Below are positions 52,575 through 61,074 of a stretch of 64,000 nucleotides of DNA, piece after piece (positions within the stretch are counted from its first letter, which is position 1; the number at the start of each line of letters is the position of its first letter). The stretch spans positions 806,001 through 870,000 of the forward strand of contig NZ_KE386573.1 of assembly GCF_000427685.1 (NCBI RefSeq). The letters run 5' to 3'. The stretch comes from Haloplanus natans DSM 17983. GTDB taxonomy: Archaea > Halobacteriota > Halobacteria > Halobacteriales > Haloferacaceae. The position numbers were made by a program, and so were the translations under genes. A model generated the notes under the pieces. That model was given only the letters and a program-made list of their open reading frames with translations. It was not told the DNA's origin and made no database searches.

Positions 52575-54233
52575 ATGGCTCAATCAACCGATTCAGGAGT
52601 GTTTAGACAGTTCGTCGACGAGATCGACACCATTCCGTTCGTGCTCGGGGCACTGATTACGTTCGTGTTCATCGGACTGGCCGCCGTCAGGACGGAGCTG
52701 GTGTCACAGAGCATCTCCTCCGCTTTCACCGTGTTCGGGCAGGGGCTCGCGTGGCTCTACCTCCTCTCGATGCTGTTGATGATCGGCGTCGGCGCCTACC
52801 TGATGCTCAGCCCGTACGGGAAGATCAAACTCGGGGACGGCGATCCGGAGTACAGCAACTTTTCGTATCTGTCGATGTTCTTCTCGGCCGGCCTCTCGGC
52901 CGGCATCGTCTTCTTCGGGCCCGTTGAGGCGCTGACTCACTACAGCACCGTCCCGACGCTGTTCAGTAGCGGGGTGGAAGCCGGCACGACGGGCGCGATG
53001 GTTCCCGCGCTCGCCTACGCCATCTTCCACTACGGCATCTCCGCCTGGGGCGGCTATCTGGCGATCGGCATTCCGGTCGCGTACTACGTCTACGAGTACG
53101 GCGCGCCCTTCCGCACGTCGACCGTCCTCCTGCCGGTGTTGGGCGCCAAGAACCTCGACGGCGTCATCGGCCGCACCATCGACACGCTCGCCGTCGTCGC
53201 GACGCTGGGCGGTATCGCGACCGGTCTCGGCTTCATCGCCACACAGATCCTCACCGGCATCACCTACCGGACGGGGATTCAGTTCGGCAACGTGGAGACG
53301 CTGCTCGCCATCACGGGCATCACGATCATCTTCACCCTGTCGCTGGTCGCCGGCGTCGACCGCGGCATCCGCCGCCTCTCGGATTTCAACGTCGCGATGA
53401 TGGCCGTCCTCCTGCTGGCGACGCTGATCGGGGGTATCGTCCTCGACAGCATCTCCGGGGCGGCCGTGTTGAACACGGGCGTGCTGGCTATCGGGACCTA
53501 CCTCGGCAACTTCTTCCGCATGAGTCTGTTCACGGGCATCGGGACCGACGGCGGCGCAGTCTGGACCTCCTTCTGGACGGTCTTTTACTGGTCGTGGTGG
53601 ATCGCGTGGGCGCCCTTCGTCGGCCTGTTTCTCGCGCGCATCTCGAAGGGCCGGACGATCCGTGAGGTGCTGTTCACCGCGTTCGTCACCATGACCTCGG
53701 TCTCTGTCGTCTGGTTCACCGTCGTCGGCGGCACGTCGATGTGGCTCCAGCAGACCGGCACCGCCGACATCCTCGGCGCAGTCAACCAGTTCGGCGACGG
53801 CGTCGCCGGGTACGCGCTCTTCGGCGCGCTTCCGCTCGGCGAACTCTGGCAGCCGCTCTTTTTGATCCTCGTCGTGACCTTCTTTGCCACCTCCGCCGAT
53901 TCGTCGACGCTCGCCGTCGCGATGCTGACCACCGGCGGCAAGGAGGACCCCTCCAGCATCAACCGCGTCTTCTGGGGCGTCCTGCAGGGACTGATCGCCT
54001 CGATCCTCGTCGTTCTCGGTGGGGCGAGCGCGCTCCGCTCGTCGGTGATCGTCACCGGCGCGCCGTTCGCCGTCGTCTGTGTCGTCGCGATGTTCGTCTT
54101 CATGTGGAAACTCGCCAAGGACCACGGGAGCCCACTCGTCGACGGCGAGCGGACCTGGATCCGGAGCCCGAAAGGGGCCAAGACGTCGACCAGCGCCGAC
54201 GACGGCAACACGATGGTCGCCGAGGACGACTGA
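52575..54233 (+). CDS. BCCT family betaine/carnitine/choline transporter
   Basis: A protein of 552 residues with 12 helices. BCCT signatures: SAGLSAGIVFFGPVEALTHY (glycine-rich helix), AIFHYGISAWGGYLAIG and the family hallmark WTSFWTVFYWSWWIAWAPFVGLFLARISKGRTIREV. It imports quaternary ammonium compounds with sodium or protons. The context (oxidase of N-methyl amino acids, M19-like protein) suggests uptake of a betaine as carbon and nitrogen source and not only as osmolyte. The acidic, Ser-rich C-terminal tail is short. Confidence 0.92.
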   Translation: MAQSTDSGVFRQFVDEIDTIPFVLGALITFVFIGLAAVRTELVSQSISSAFTVFGQGLAWLYLLSMLLMIGVGAYLMLSPYGKIKLGDGDPEYSNFSYLSMFFSAGLSAGIVFFGPVEALTHYSTVPTLFSSGVEAGTTGAMVPALAYAIFHYGISAWGGYLAIGIPVAYYVYEYGAPFRTSTVLLPVLGAKNLDGVIGRTIDTLAVVATLGGIATGLGFIATQILTGITYRTGIQFGNVETLLAITGITIIFTLSLVAGVDRGIRRLSDFNVAMMAVLLLATLIGGIVLDSISGAAVLNTGVLAIGTYLGNFFRMSLFTGIGTDGGAVWTSFWTVFYWSWWIAWAPFVGLFLARISKGRTIREVLFTAFVTMTSVSVVWFTVVGGTSMWLQQTGTADILGAVNQFGDGVAGYALFGALPLGELWQPLFLILVVTFFATSADSSTLAVAMLTTGGKEDPSSINRVFWGVLQGLIASILVVLGGASALRSSVIVTGAPFAVVCVVAMFVFMWKLAKDHGSPLVDGERTWIRSPKGAKTSTSADDGNTMVAEDD

Positions 54234-54290
54234 CCGGAACTCCGCCGCCCGGACGCGTGGCGCTCGACGCTACGCGGGCCTGCATCCATA

Positions 54291-54335
54291 CCGAACGCTC
54301 GTTCGGCACGAGTACAACCGACTCAATTTTTATAC
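54291..54335 (+). promoter_or_regulatory. iclR promoter and palindrome
   Basis: CCGAAC-GCTC-GTTCGG (54291-54306) stands 20 bases before the box A TTTTTATAC (54327-54335), which is about 25 bases before the ATG. The mirrored form GTTCGG-AGCTA-CCGAAC occurs after the gene (55157-55173). Confidence 0.5.
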
Positions 54336-54357
54336 GTTGCGGACGACTGTATCGACC

Positions 54358-55131
54358 ATGTCGGAGCACACGTCGGACGAACCGCGGACGGTGGGAGCGA
54401 CCGAAACGTCGTTCGCCGTCATCGAACGGCTCCGTGACCGGAGCGGGGCGACTGTCACCGAACTCGCCGCCGACCTCGGCGCCTCGAAGAGCACGGTTCA
54501 CAACCATCTCAGGACACTCGTCGAATTGGGATACGTCGTCACGGAGGGGAGCGTCTACCATCTCGGTCTCCAGTTTCTGGACCTCGGCAACGCGGCCCGC
54601 GACCGGTTGGACCTGTACGACGTGACGAAACAGGGCGTCGACGAACTCGTCTCCACGACGGACGAACACGGGTACGTGATGGTCGAAGAAGGGGGGCGCG
54701 GCGTCTACATCTACCAGTCGACGACCGAACGCGGCGTGCAGACGGACTCCCACATCGGCACCACGGTCGACCTCCACGCGACCGCAGTCGGGAAGGCGTA
54801 TCTCGCCCACCTCGAGGAACCGCGCCGGAGTGAACTGCTCGAAAACATCGAACTCCGGGAACGAACGCCGTCGACGTACACCGATCGTAACGCGTTCGAG
54901 GCGGAACTGGACGCGGTGCGGAAACAGGGATTCGCGTTCAACGACGAGGAGCGGTTCGTCGGCATGCGTGCCGTCGGCGCCCCCGTTCTCGGCCCCGACG
55001 ACGAGGTGCTCGCATCGATCAGCGTCTCCGGACCGACGACCCGACTGGAAGGCGAGCGATACCGCTCCGAACTGCCCGAACTGGTCACCCAGACTGCCCG
55101 ACTGATCGGGATTCGGGCGTCGTACTCCTGA
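54358..55131 (+). CDS. IclR family transcriptional regulator
   Basis: A protein of 257 residues from the ATG at 54358. The N-terminal wHTH (ETSFAVIERLRDRSGATVTELAADLGASKSTVHNHLRTLVELGYVV) is followed by the IclR effector domain (VDLHATAVGKAYLAHL...EELDAVRKQGFAFNDEERFVGMRAVGAPVLGPDDEVLASISVSGP). Such proteins sense small organic acids or amines. The position behind the BCCT carrier points to control of the catabolic island. Confidence 0.9.
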   Translation: MSEHTSDEPRTVGATETSFAVIERLRDRSGATVTELAADLGASKSTVHNHLRTLVELGYVVTEGSVYHLGLQFLDLGNAARDRLDLYDVTKQGVDELVSTTDEHGYVMVEEGGRGVYIYQSTTERGVQTDSHIGTTVDLHATAVGKAYLAHLEEPRRSELLENIELRERTPSTYTDRNAFEAELDAVRKQGFAFNDEERFVGMRAVGAPVLGPDDEVLASISVSGPTTRLEGERYRSELPELVTQTARLIGIRASYS

Positions 55132-55916
55132 CGCGACCGAGAGCGACTTCATCGCCGTTCGGAGCTACCGAACGACCGTTCACCTCGATCCGCCGACGCT
55201 CCGTCACCCCAAAAATAACACACATAATGGTGTTAGGGGACTATGATTCACCCGGAAGCGTCGCGACTCGGACCGATCGACCGCGAAGCCCGTTCCCCCT
55301 TTCTCCCACCGATATCACTAGAATATTATAATATTTGGAAAAATACACGTTTGCGGCAGAACTCACTGAACCATCGTCCGTGACCGCCGTCGTGGCCGAC
55401 GGTTGCAGTCCACGGAACCGATGCGACCTCCTCGACGCGTTGATTCCGGATTTCCGGCTACTATCGAGGCGAATTGCCGAACTGTGCCGGGGCCATCCAC
55501 TCGGCGGTGTCCTGTGTCCTCTGCGCCGACTATCCGTTCTACGTCTGCCGTTTTGCGACTAGGATCGGGTGCCCCGTGTCTCCAGCGGTTTCTCGGTCCA
55601 TTCGTCTCCTGTGACGTGTGGGAGGCCTCGTCTCGATACTTCTATGTTTCCAAATAGGAATGCAAGTACTTCGGATTGCTTATGTTTTGTCGGCCGAAAC
55701 ACCAGCACGTACTCGACCGAACGCTATAGTAGCCGTTGTAAGTCAGAGCACACCTGATCGCACGCAGTCCTGCGATCAGGTGTACAAACAGTTCCAAACG
55801 CTACTACAGGTGGGCGAGATATCGGGGCGCTCTCGACGGTGCCGGGTTTTCACAGTACCAACGCGGACGGCGGAGTAACGCGACCGACCCCGGGACCGGT
55901 GTCACGGGGTCGGCGC
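55132..55916. other. 785-base gap with palindromic element D
   Basis: AT-richer than its surroundings. It holds an inverted repeat at 55157-55173 and copy D of the palindromic element at 55724-55809. Reading frames in it lack haloarchaeal character. No RNA gene recognised. Confidence 0.45.
55724..55809 (-). repeat. Palindromic intergenic element, copy D
   Basis: Outer arms CTATAGTAG and CTACTACAG, then TTGTAAGTCAG and AACAGTTCCAA as in the other copies. The inner stem is wholly different (ACACCTGATCGCA-N8-TGCGATCAGGTGT). Same architecture, replaced stem. Confidence 0.65.
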
Positions 55917-57200
55917 TCAGACGTACAGATGTATCACCGCGTAGCCGATCCAGACCCCGACCAGTCCGAGTAGATACGGCACCACGGCTCGGGCGACCCT
56001 GATGTAGTCGATTTCGGCGATGCCGCTGATGATGTAGAGATTCAACCCGTACGGTGGCGTGATGAACCCGACCGAGTCGCCCATCATGAAGATCATTCCC
56101 CAGACGATCGGACCCCACCCGATTTCCGCAGCAGCGGGGGCCAGCATCGGCGCCGTGAGAAGCAGGTTCGGCGTCGCGTCCATCACCGTCCCGGCGATCC
56201 AGATGATGGCGAGGATCGCAAAGAGGATGAGATACGGGTGTTGGAGCCCGATGACTGCGTTGGCTATCAGCGTCTGCAGCCCCAAATTCGACATACTCTG
56301 TTGGATCAGGACCGACGTCACGACCATCGGAATGATGACCCCGAGCAACAGCAACGACGAGAACGAGGCGCGAACGATCTGTTCGAAAGAGGTGATTCTC
56401 CCCGTGCCGACCGACAGGGCGAGAATGTAGATGACCGCCACGGCGGCCGACTCGGTCGGGGTGAAGATCCCCGCAAAGATCCCACCCAACAGGATCACGA
56501 TCGTTCCGATGCCGATCTTCGCGTTCCACGCGGCTTTGACCGCCTCGAGCGGGTCGATTCCGCGGCTCGTCTGCGACCCGTAGCTGTTCCTTTTCGAGTA
56601 GTACGTGTTGATCCCGACGAGGACGATCAACATCCCGATTCCGGGGGCGATGCCGGCCTTGAACAGTTCGACGATCGAGACGCCGAAGGCGACGCCGTAA
56701 ATTATCAGCAGGATACTAGGTGGAATGATTGCCCCGAGAACGCCGCCGGCGGCGATGGTCCCTGCGGCGTAGGTGTCTTCGTACCCCTCGTCTTCCATCT
56801 GGGGGTACAGGGCGTTCCCGACCGATGCCGTGGTCGCGGCGTTCGACCCGGTTATCGCCGAGAATATCGACGCCGTTCCGATCGCCGTGTTCCCGGTCGA
56901 TCCCGGCCACCAGCCGATCGTCTCCCTGGTGAATTCGACGACATCCTCCGCGATGCCGGACTCGTATATCAGGTCTCCGACGAGGATGAACAGCGGAATC
57001 GCCGTGAACGGGAAGGTCTGCAGAACGGCGTAATGTTCCGTGGCTATGTTGCTGATCGGGAAGCTCGCGGAGGTAGCGTGGTACACCAGCCCCCAAAAGC
57101 CGAAGACGAGATAGATCGGGATTCCGATGGCGAACAGGACCACACAGAGCACCGTCGCGAACAGCAGGAGTTCGCCGGTCGAGAGTGCCGCGACGATCAT
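55917..57200 (-). CDS. dctM: TRAP transporter large permease (DctM)
   Basis: A protein of 427 residues from the ATG at 57198-57200, which overlaps the DctQ stop. About 12 helices, and DctM motifs FTAIPLFILVGDLIYESGI, SAITGSNAATTASVGN, AGGVLGAIIPPSILLIIYG and a late PPYGLNLYIISGIA. It forms the ion-coupled membrane channel of a TRAP system with DctQ. Gene order dctP, dctQ, dctM on the minus strand. Confidence 0.92.
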   Translation of the reverse strand: MIVAALSTGELLLFATVLCVVLFAIGIPIYLVFGFWGLVYHATSASFPISNIATEHYAVLQTFPFTAIPLFILVGDLIYESGIAEDVVEFTRETIGWWPGSTGNTAIGTASIFSAITGSNAATTASVGNALYPQMEDEGYEDTYAAGTIAAGGVLGAIIPPSILLIIYGVAFGVSIVELFKAGIAPGIGMLIVLVGINTYYSKRNSYGSQTSRGIDPLEAVKAAWNAKIGIGTIVILLGGIFAGIFTPTESAAVAVIYILALSVGTGRITSFEQIVRASFSSLLLLGVIIPMVVTSVLIQQSMSNLGLQTLIANAVIGLQHPYLILFAILAIIWIAGTVMDATPNLLLTAPMLAPAAAEIGWGPIVWGMIFMMGDSVGFITPPYGLNLYIISGIAEIDYIRVARAVVPYLLGLVGVWIGYAVIHLYV

Positions 57201-57715
57201 ATATCGACCTTCGATGTCGGCGTGATGTCCTCGCCGTTCTTGTACTGTCGGCGGATCAGCACCGCCTTCTGTAGCGATCGGACGACGATGAGAACCATTC
57301 CGACGGCGACTGCCAAGTACGCCGTCCAGAGCGGGATCGGCGTCCCGAGTATCTGTCGGCCCGACTCCAGCCTGAGCTGCAGGGTTTCGAGCAGATACAC
57401 GGTGACGATCCCGGCGAAAAAGACCCACGCGACGATGTCGAGGTATCTGAGCGCGTAGTTCACACGGTTGGAGAGCCGCTCACGGAGCAGCGTGAACCGG
57501 AAATGCGAATCGTGGCGGATGGCCCAGCCCGCAGCCAGCCACGTCATCCACGTGAACAGGTAGAGCGTCACCGAGAGCGTGTACGAGGGCGGGTCGCCGA
57601 ACGTCTCCCGCTGGAAAATCGTGTAGCCGATGAGTAGGGTGTACGCGAACAGCATGATCGTCCCGATATACCCCTCGAAGTTCCGTTCGAGTTTCCGTAG
57701 AAGCGTCGTATTCAT
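57197..57715 (-). CDS. dctQ: TRAP transporter small permease (DctQ)
   Basis: A protein of 172 residues with four membrane helices (IGTIMLFAYTLLIGYTIFQRE, SVTLYLFTWMTWLAAGWAIR, YLDIVAWVFFAGIVTVYLL, LWTAYLAVAVGMVLIVVRSL). The family motif around WLAAGWAIRHDSHFRFTLL precedes the third helix. Overlaps dctM by four bases and lies 22 bases behind dctP. Structural partner of DctM. Confidence 0.88.
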   Translation of the reverse strand: MNTTLLRKLERNFEGYIGTIMLFAYTLLIGYTIFQRETFGDPPSYTLSVTLYLFTWMTWLAAGWAIRHDSHFRFTLLRERLSNRVNYALRYLDIVAWVFFAGIVTVYLLETLQLRLESGRQILGTPIPLWTAYLAVAVGMVLIVVRSLQKAVLIRRQYKNGEDITPTSKVDI

Positions 57716-57737
57716 AGATCGTATTCAAGCGGATCGG

Positions 57738-59015
57738 TTACATCTCTTCGAGGTAGTCGTCCCACCACGCGTCGACGGTGTAGTCGTCGCCCCAGAACCC
57801 GTCCGGGACCGCGGACTCCCGGGCGGAGTCGTGCAGGTATTCGTGGAACGCCTCCCCGTCGACCCCGATCTGATCGGCGCTCCCGATAATGTCCGAGTAC
57901 AGATCGGCGTTTTGCTCGTACGAGACCATATCCATCCACTGCCGTTGCTCGTCGCCTTCGATGTAGTTTACCTGCAGGTCGTGTTCGTTCACGCAGGCGC
58001 TCTCCGGCGGGTCGTCGGTATGGGTTCCGAGTCTCTGCTGGTGGATTTCGGGGTTCATCCGCACGAGATCCCGATAGATCCTCCGGGATTCCTCGGCGAT
58101 GATCGCCCTGTTTTCCTCCGACAGCCCCTTGAGCCACTCGACGCTGGCCCACTTCACGTCGTTGTGGATCGTCCACTGGTTGTGGACGCTCTCCCCCAGC
58201 GAGTCGGCCATGTTACCTTGATACGCACAGATGGGTGAAATCGCCGCTTCCATGCCGCCTACCACCCCGGTTCGCAGGCCCTGAAGGCTGTCCGCCCAGG
58301 ACACGGAAACCGGGCTCATCCCCCACTCGTTGAGACAGATTCCGGACACCTGACTGCCGGTCCGACGACAGTCCATCCCCTTGACGTCCGCGGGCAGCCG
58401 GTGGGCCGAATCCCGACTGTTGGATCTGTCGAGGCCGATGTTGATCGACCGCAGCGTCGGTGCGTGCATCCACAGGGGAACGACGCCGAACTCCTGTGCG
58501 AACGGAACCCACCACTGTTCCCACGTTTCGGGCTTCTGATGGACGTAGCCGAGCGACTGCGGACTCGGGAACGTAAACGGCAACATCCAGATATCGTTCA
58601 TCGGATAGAATTTCGTCGAGTTCCCGATCGAGGCGCTCCCGATCTCGACTGCGCCCTGTCGGACTTTGTCCGGGCAGGTCAGCTCTCCACAGAGCTGTCC
58701 CTCGGCGACGTTTTCTACCTGTATTCGACCGCCGGTCCGCTCCTCGACACGCTTTTCGAACTCCCAGTGACCGGACGGTTGTGCTCCTTCCCACGCACTC
58801 CCCGGCTTCGTCATCACCCCGCCGATCGTCAGCGTGAGTTCCGCCTCCGACCCGCCCGAACTGGTGTCCGTACTGCCGCCGCCCGACCCGTCCGAACCGG
58901 TGTCCGTACCGCCGCCACCGCCCCCCGAACAGCCCGCGAGACTCACTCCGAACGCTCCCACCGCCCCGGTCGTTTTGATAACCGTCCGTCTAGATACGTC
59001 ACTGTCTCGTGACAT
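57738..59015 (-). CDS. dctP: TRAP transporter substrate-binding lipoprotein (DctP)
   Basis: A protein of 425 residues with a Tat lipoprotein signal (VSRRTVIKTTGAVGAFGVSLAGC), so the mature protein is lipid-anchored outside. A flexible Gly/Ser/Thr/Asp linker leads to the DctP domain (ELTLTIGGVMTKPGSAWEGAQPSGHWEFEKRVEERTGGRIQVENV...). The substrate is unknown; the clustered polyol dehydrogenase and enolase-family genes suggest a sugar acid or polyol. A TTTATTAAT box stands about 25 bases before the start. Confidence 0.88.
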   Translation of the reverse strand: MSRDSDVSRRTVIKTTGAVGAFGVSLAGCSGGGGGGTDTGSDGSGGGSTDTSSGGSEAELTLTIGGVMTKPGSAWEGAQPSGHWEFEKRVEERTGGRIQVENVAEGQLCGELTCPDKVRQGAVEIGSASIGNSTKFYPMNDIWMLPFTFPSPQSLGYVHQKPETWEQWWVPFAQEFGVVPLWMHAPTLRSINIGLDRSNSRDSAHRLPADVKGMDCRRTGSQVSGICLNEWGMSPVSVSWADSLQGLRTGVVGGMEAAISPICAYQGNMADSLGESVHNQWTIHNDVKWASVEWLKGLSEENRAIIAEESRRIYRDLVRMNPEIHQQRLGTHTDDPPESACVNEHDLQVNYIEGDEQRQWMDMVSYEQNADLYSDIIGSADQIGVDGEAFHEYLHDSARESAVPDGFWGDDYTVDAWWDDYLEEM

Positions 59016-59154
59016 GGGCTTGAGACTGTGTCACAAATTAATAAACATTATGCATTCATGTTGGATTATCTAAATTAGTTGTCGCCCTCGACTGCCGGCG
59101 TACGCCCCCAATTTAGGAAAAATTTATATGCTGTTGTTCGGGAAGGGAAATGGT

Positions 59155-60279
59155 ATGGAGACCACTGCAGTAGTCATGACGAAACCCGGAACGGTACGTC
59201 ACCAGGAGATCGAGATTCCCGACCCCGGTCCGGACGACGTGCTTCTCCGCGTCGAACTGTCCGGCATCTGCGGCACCGACGTACATATGTACAACGGGGG
59301 AATGGATCTCGACTTCCCCGTCGTCCCGGGTCACGAGTTCGCCGGTGAGATAGAGCACGTCGGCGAACGCGTCGAGACCGACTCGAAAGGGGCCGACATC
59401 GAGGAGGGGGACCGCCTAGCCGTCGTCCCGGCGATGCCCGGCGGCAGCGACGACTGGTACGCCCGAAACATGCCGGGCCGTCCCCGACTGAGCAAGGACC
59501 CCGATCGGTTCGGCTTCGACAACGTCGACGAGCAGTACGCCGGCGGCATGAGCGAATACGTCGTCCTGCCGCCGAAGGCCGCCTACTACAAACTTCCCGA
59601 GGAGATGGTCGTGGAACTGGGTGCGCTCGTCGAGCCGCTGTCGGTCGGGATGCATGCCTTCGAACGGTCGATGCAGCCCGGACTCCCACACATGCGCGAA
59701 GGGTTCGGTGTCGGGCGGAGCGTCGCCGTACAGGGCGCCGGCCCGGTCGGTCTCTTCGCCATCTGCTCCGCGACGGCGGCCGGCGCCGGACAGATCATCG
59801 CCATCGACGCCTTGGACGAACGGTTGGCACTCGCCGAGGAGTTTGGTGCCACGGACCTCGTGAACCTGACCGACCACGAACCGGACGAACTCGTCACGAC
59901 CGTCAAGGAACTCACGAACGGAAACGTCGGTCCCGATGTCGTGATCGAAGCGGCTGGCGTCCCACAGGCGGTCGAGCAAGGTCTGGAGCTACCACACGAC
60001 GGCGGCACGTACGTCGAAGCCGGCCACTTCGCGTACAACGGGGAGAGCGAGATCAACCCCACCCGGATCGTCCAGAAGGAGCTGAACATCTACGGAAGTC
60101 TGGCGTACCCCCCGACACAGTTCGAGTCCGCGATCGAACTGCTGTCGCAACTGGAAGACGACGTTCCGTTCCGGAAGCTGTTCAACTTCAAGACGACGTT
60201 CGAAGACGCGGAGACAGCCTACGCCGCCCAGGAGTCCGGTGAAGCGTACCGGGCAACGGTGCATCCACACGGTATCTGA
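59155..60279 (+). CDS. Zinc-type alcohol/polyol dehydrogenase (MDR superfamily)
   Basis: A protein of 374 residues. The ATG at 59155 is favoured by the TTTATAT box at 59123-59129. Catalytic zinc ligands: GICGTDVHMYNGG (Cys) and VVPGHEFAGEI (His, Glu). The Rossmann motif is VAVQGAGPVGLFAI. The loop that in most relatives holds four Cys for the structural zinc has none here (AMPGGSDDWYARNMPGRP). It probably oxidises a secondary hydroxyl of a polyol or sugar acid with NAD(P). It diverges from the TRAP operon. Confidence 0.88.
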   Translation: METTAVVMTKPGTVRHQEIEIPDPGPDDVLLRVELSGICGTDVHMYNGGMDLDFPVVPGHEFAGEIEHVGERVETDSKGADIEEGDRLAVVPAMPGGSDDWYARNMPGRPRLSKDPDRFGFDNVDEQYAGGMSEYVVLPPKAAYYKLPEEMVVELGALVEPLSVGMHAFERSMQPGLPHMREGFGVGRSVAVQGAGPVGLFAICSATAAGAGQIIAIDALDERLALAEEFGATDLVNLTDHEPDELVTTVKELTNGNVGPDVVIEAAGVPQAVEQGLELPHDGGTYVEAGHFAYNGESEINPTRIVQKELNIYGSLAYPPTQFESAIELLSQLEDDVPFRKLFNFKTTFEDAETAYAAQESGEAYRATVHPHGI

Positions 60280-60339
60280 GCCGATCCGGGTGTCAACCCC
60301 GCTCCCGCCGGTGGCGCCGTTCCGTCGTGTCTCCGCGCG

Positions 60340-60684
60340 CTATTCGCCGCCTTCGGCCCCAGCCGATCGGTGTCGCGAGTGGCTCCGCGGGCGTCGATCC
60401 GGCTTCCCGCCCTGGATCTGCGGCGTGATCCGAACGGTGTCGCCATCGGTCAGCGTCGTCGCCGTGCCGTTTCGCTGTCGGATGTTGTCGGTGTCGACCG
60501 TGACGACGATCCCCTCACGAAGTTCGCCGTCCTCGGTCAGGGCGGCGCCGCGAAACCCGTCCAGTTCGCGATCCAGTTCCGCTAGCAGGTCATCCACCGT
60601 GGACCCCGCCGCCAGGGTTTGCACCACGGTCTTCGTCCCAACTGCCTCCCGGATCGGGCCGAAACAGACACACTCGATGTCCAT
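60340..60684 (-). CDS. MoaD/ThiS-like protein with internal Gly-Gly and C-terminal tail
   Basis: A protein of 114 residues. Beta-grasp fold: MDIECVCFGPIREAVGTKTVVQTLAAGSTVDDLLAELDREL...DGDTVRITPQIQGG. Here the Gly-Gly, which in MoaD and SAMP proteins is the C-terminal reactive end, is followed by about 20 more residues (KPDRRPRSHSRHRSAGAEGGE). Unless the tail is removed it could not be activated. Probably linked to tungstopterin synthesis for the AOR nearby. Confidence 0.75.
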   Translation of the reverse strand: MDIECVCFGPIREAVGTKTVVQTLAAGSTVDDLLAELDRELDGFRGAALTEDGELREGIVVTVDTDNIRQRNGTATTLTDGDTVRITPQIQGGKPDRRPRSHSRHRSAGAEGGE

Positions 60685-60776
60685 ACACCCGCTTTGCCGG
60701 GTGGCTACATGAATCCACAGGCCGGCCCGTCCTCGCCGATCGATAGGTTCGAGTGAGTGGCCACCGACCGTCCCGC

Positions 60777-61031
60777 ATGAACGTCGAACTCAGGTGTTAC
60801 GGCGCCGTCCGCACGGCCCTCGGAGCGCAGTCCCTCGAACGCTCCCTCCCCGAAGGAGCGACCGTCGCGACCGTGCTCGACCGACTCGGGGAGGCCAATC
60901 CCGACTTCGCCCGACTCGCTCGCGACGAGGACGGGGTGGTCGTGATGCGTGATCGCACTCACCTCGATCGGGACGCTCCCCTCGCCGACGGCGACGTGGT
61001 GAGCCTCTCCACGTCGCCGGTGCGGGACTGA
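60777..61031 (+). CDS. Second MoaD/ThiS-like protein, no Gly-Gly
   Basis: A protein of 84 residues from the ATG at 60777 (MNVELRCYGAVRTALGAQSLERSLPEGATVATVLDRLGEANPDF...PLADGDVVSLSTSPVRD). Same beta-grasp pattern as the previous gene, but the C-terminus is SPVRD without Gly-Gly. Genes of this kind accompany tungsten AORs. It might be structural and not a sulfur carrier. It converges with the AOR gene. Confidence 0.72.
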   Translation: MNVELRCYGAVRTALGAQSLERSLPEGATVATVLDRLGEANPDFARLARDEDGVVVMRDRTHLDRDAPLADGDVVSLSTSPVRD

Positions 61032-61074
61032 TCTGCCAGCGGTATCGACGACGAGCGTCGTCGGCCGGGACCTA

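Noticed and set aside
52704-54125. 473-codon minus-strand frame opposite the BCCT gene
   Set aside because: Highly charged low-complexity sequence; the plus strand carries the BCCT signature.
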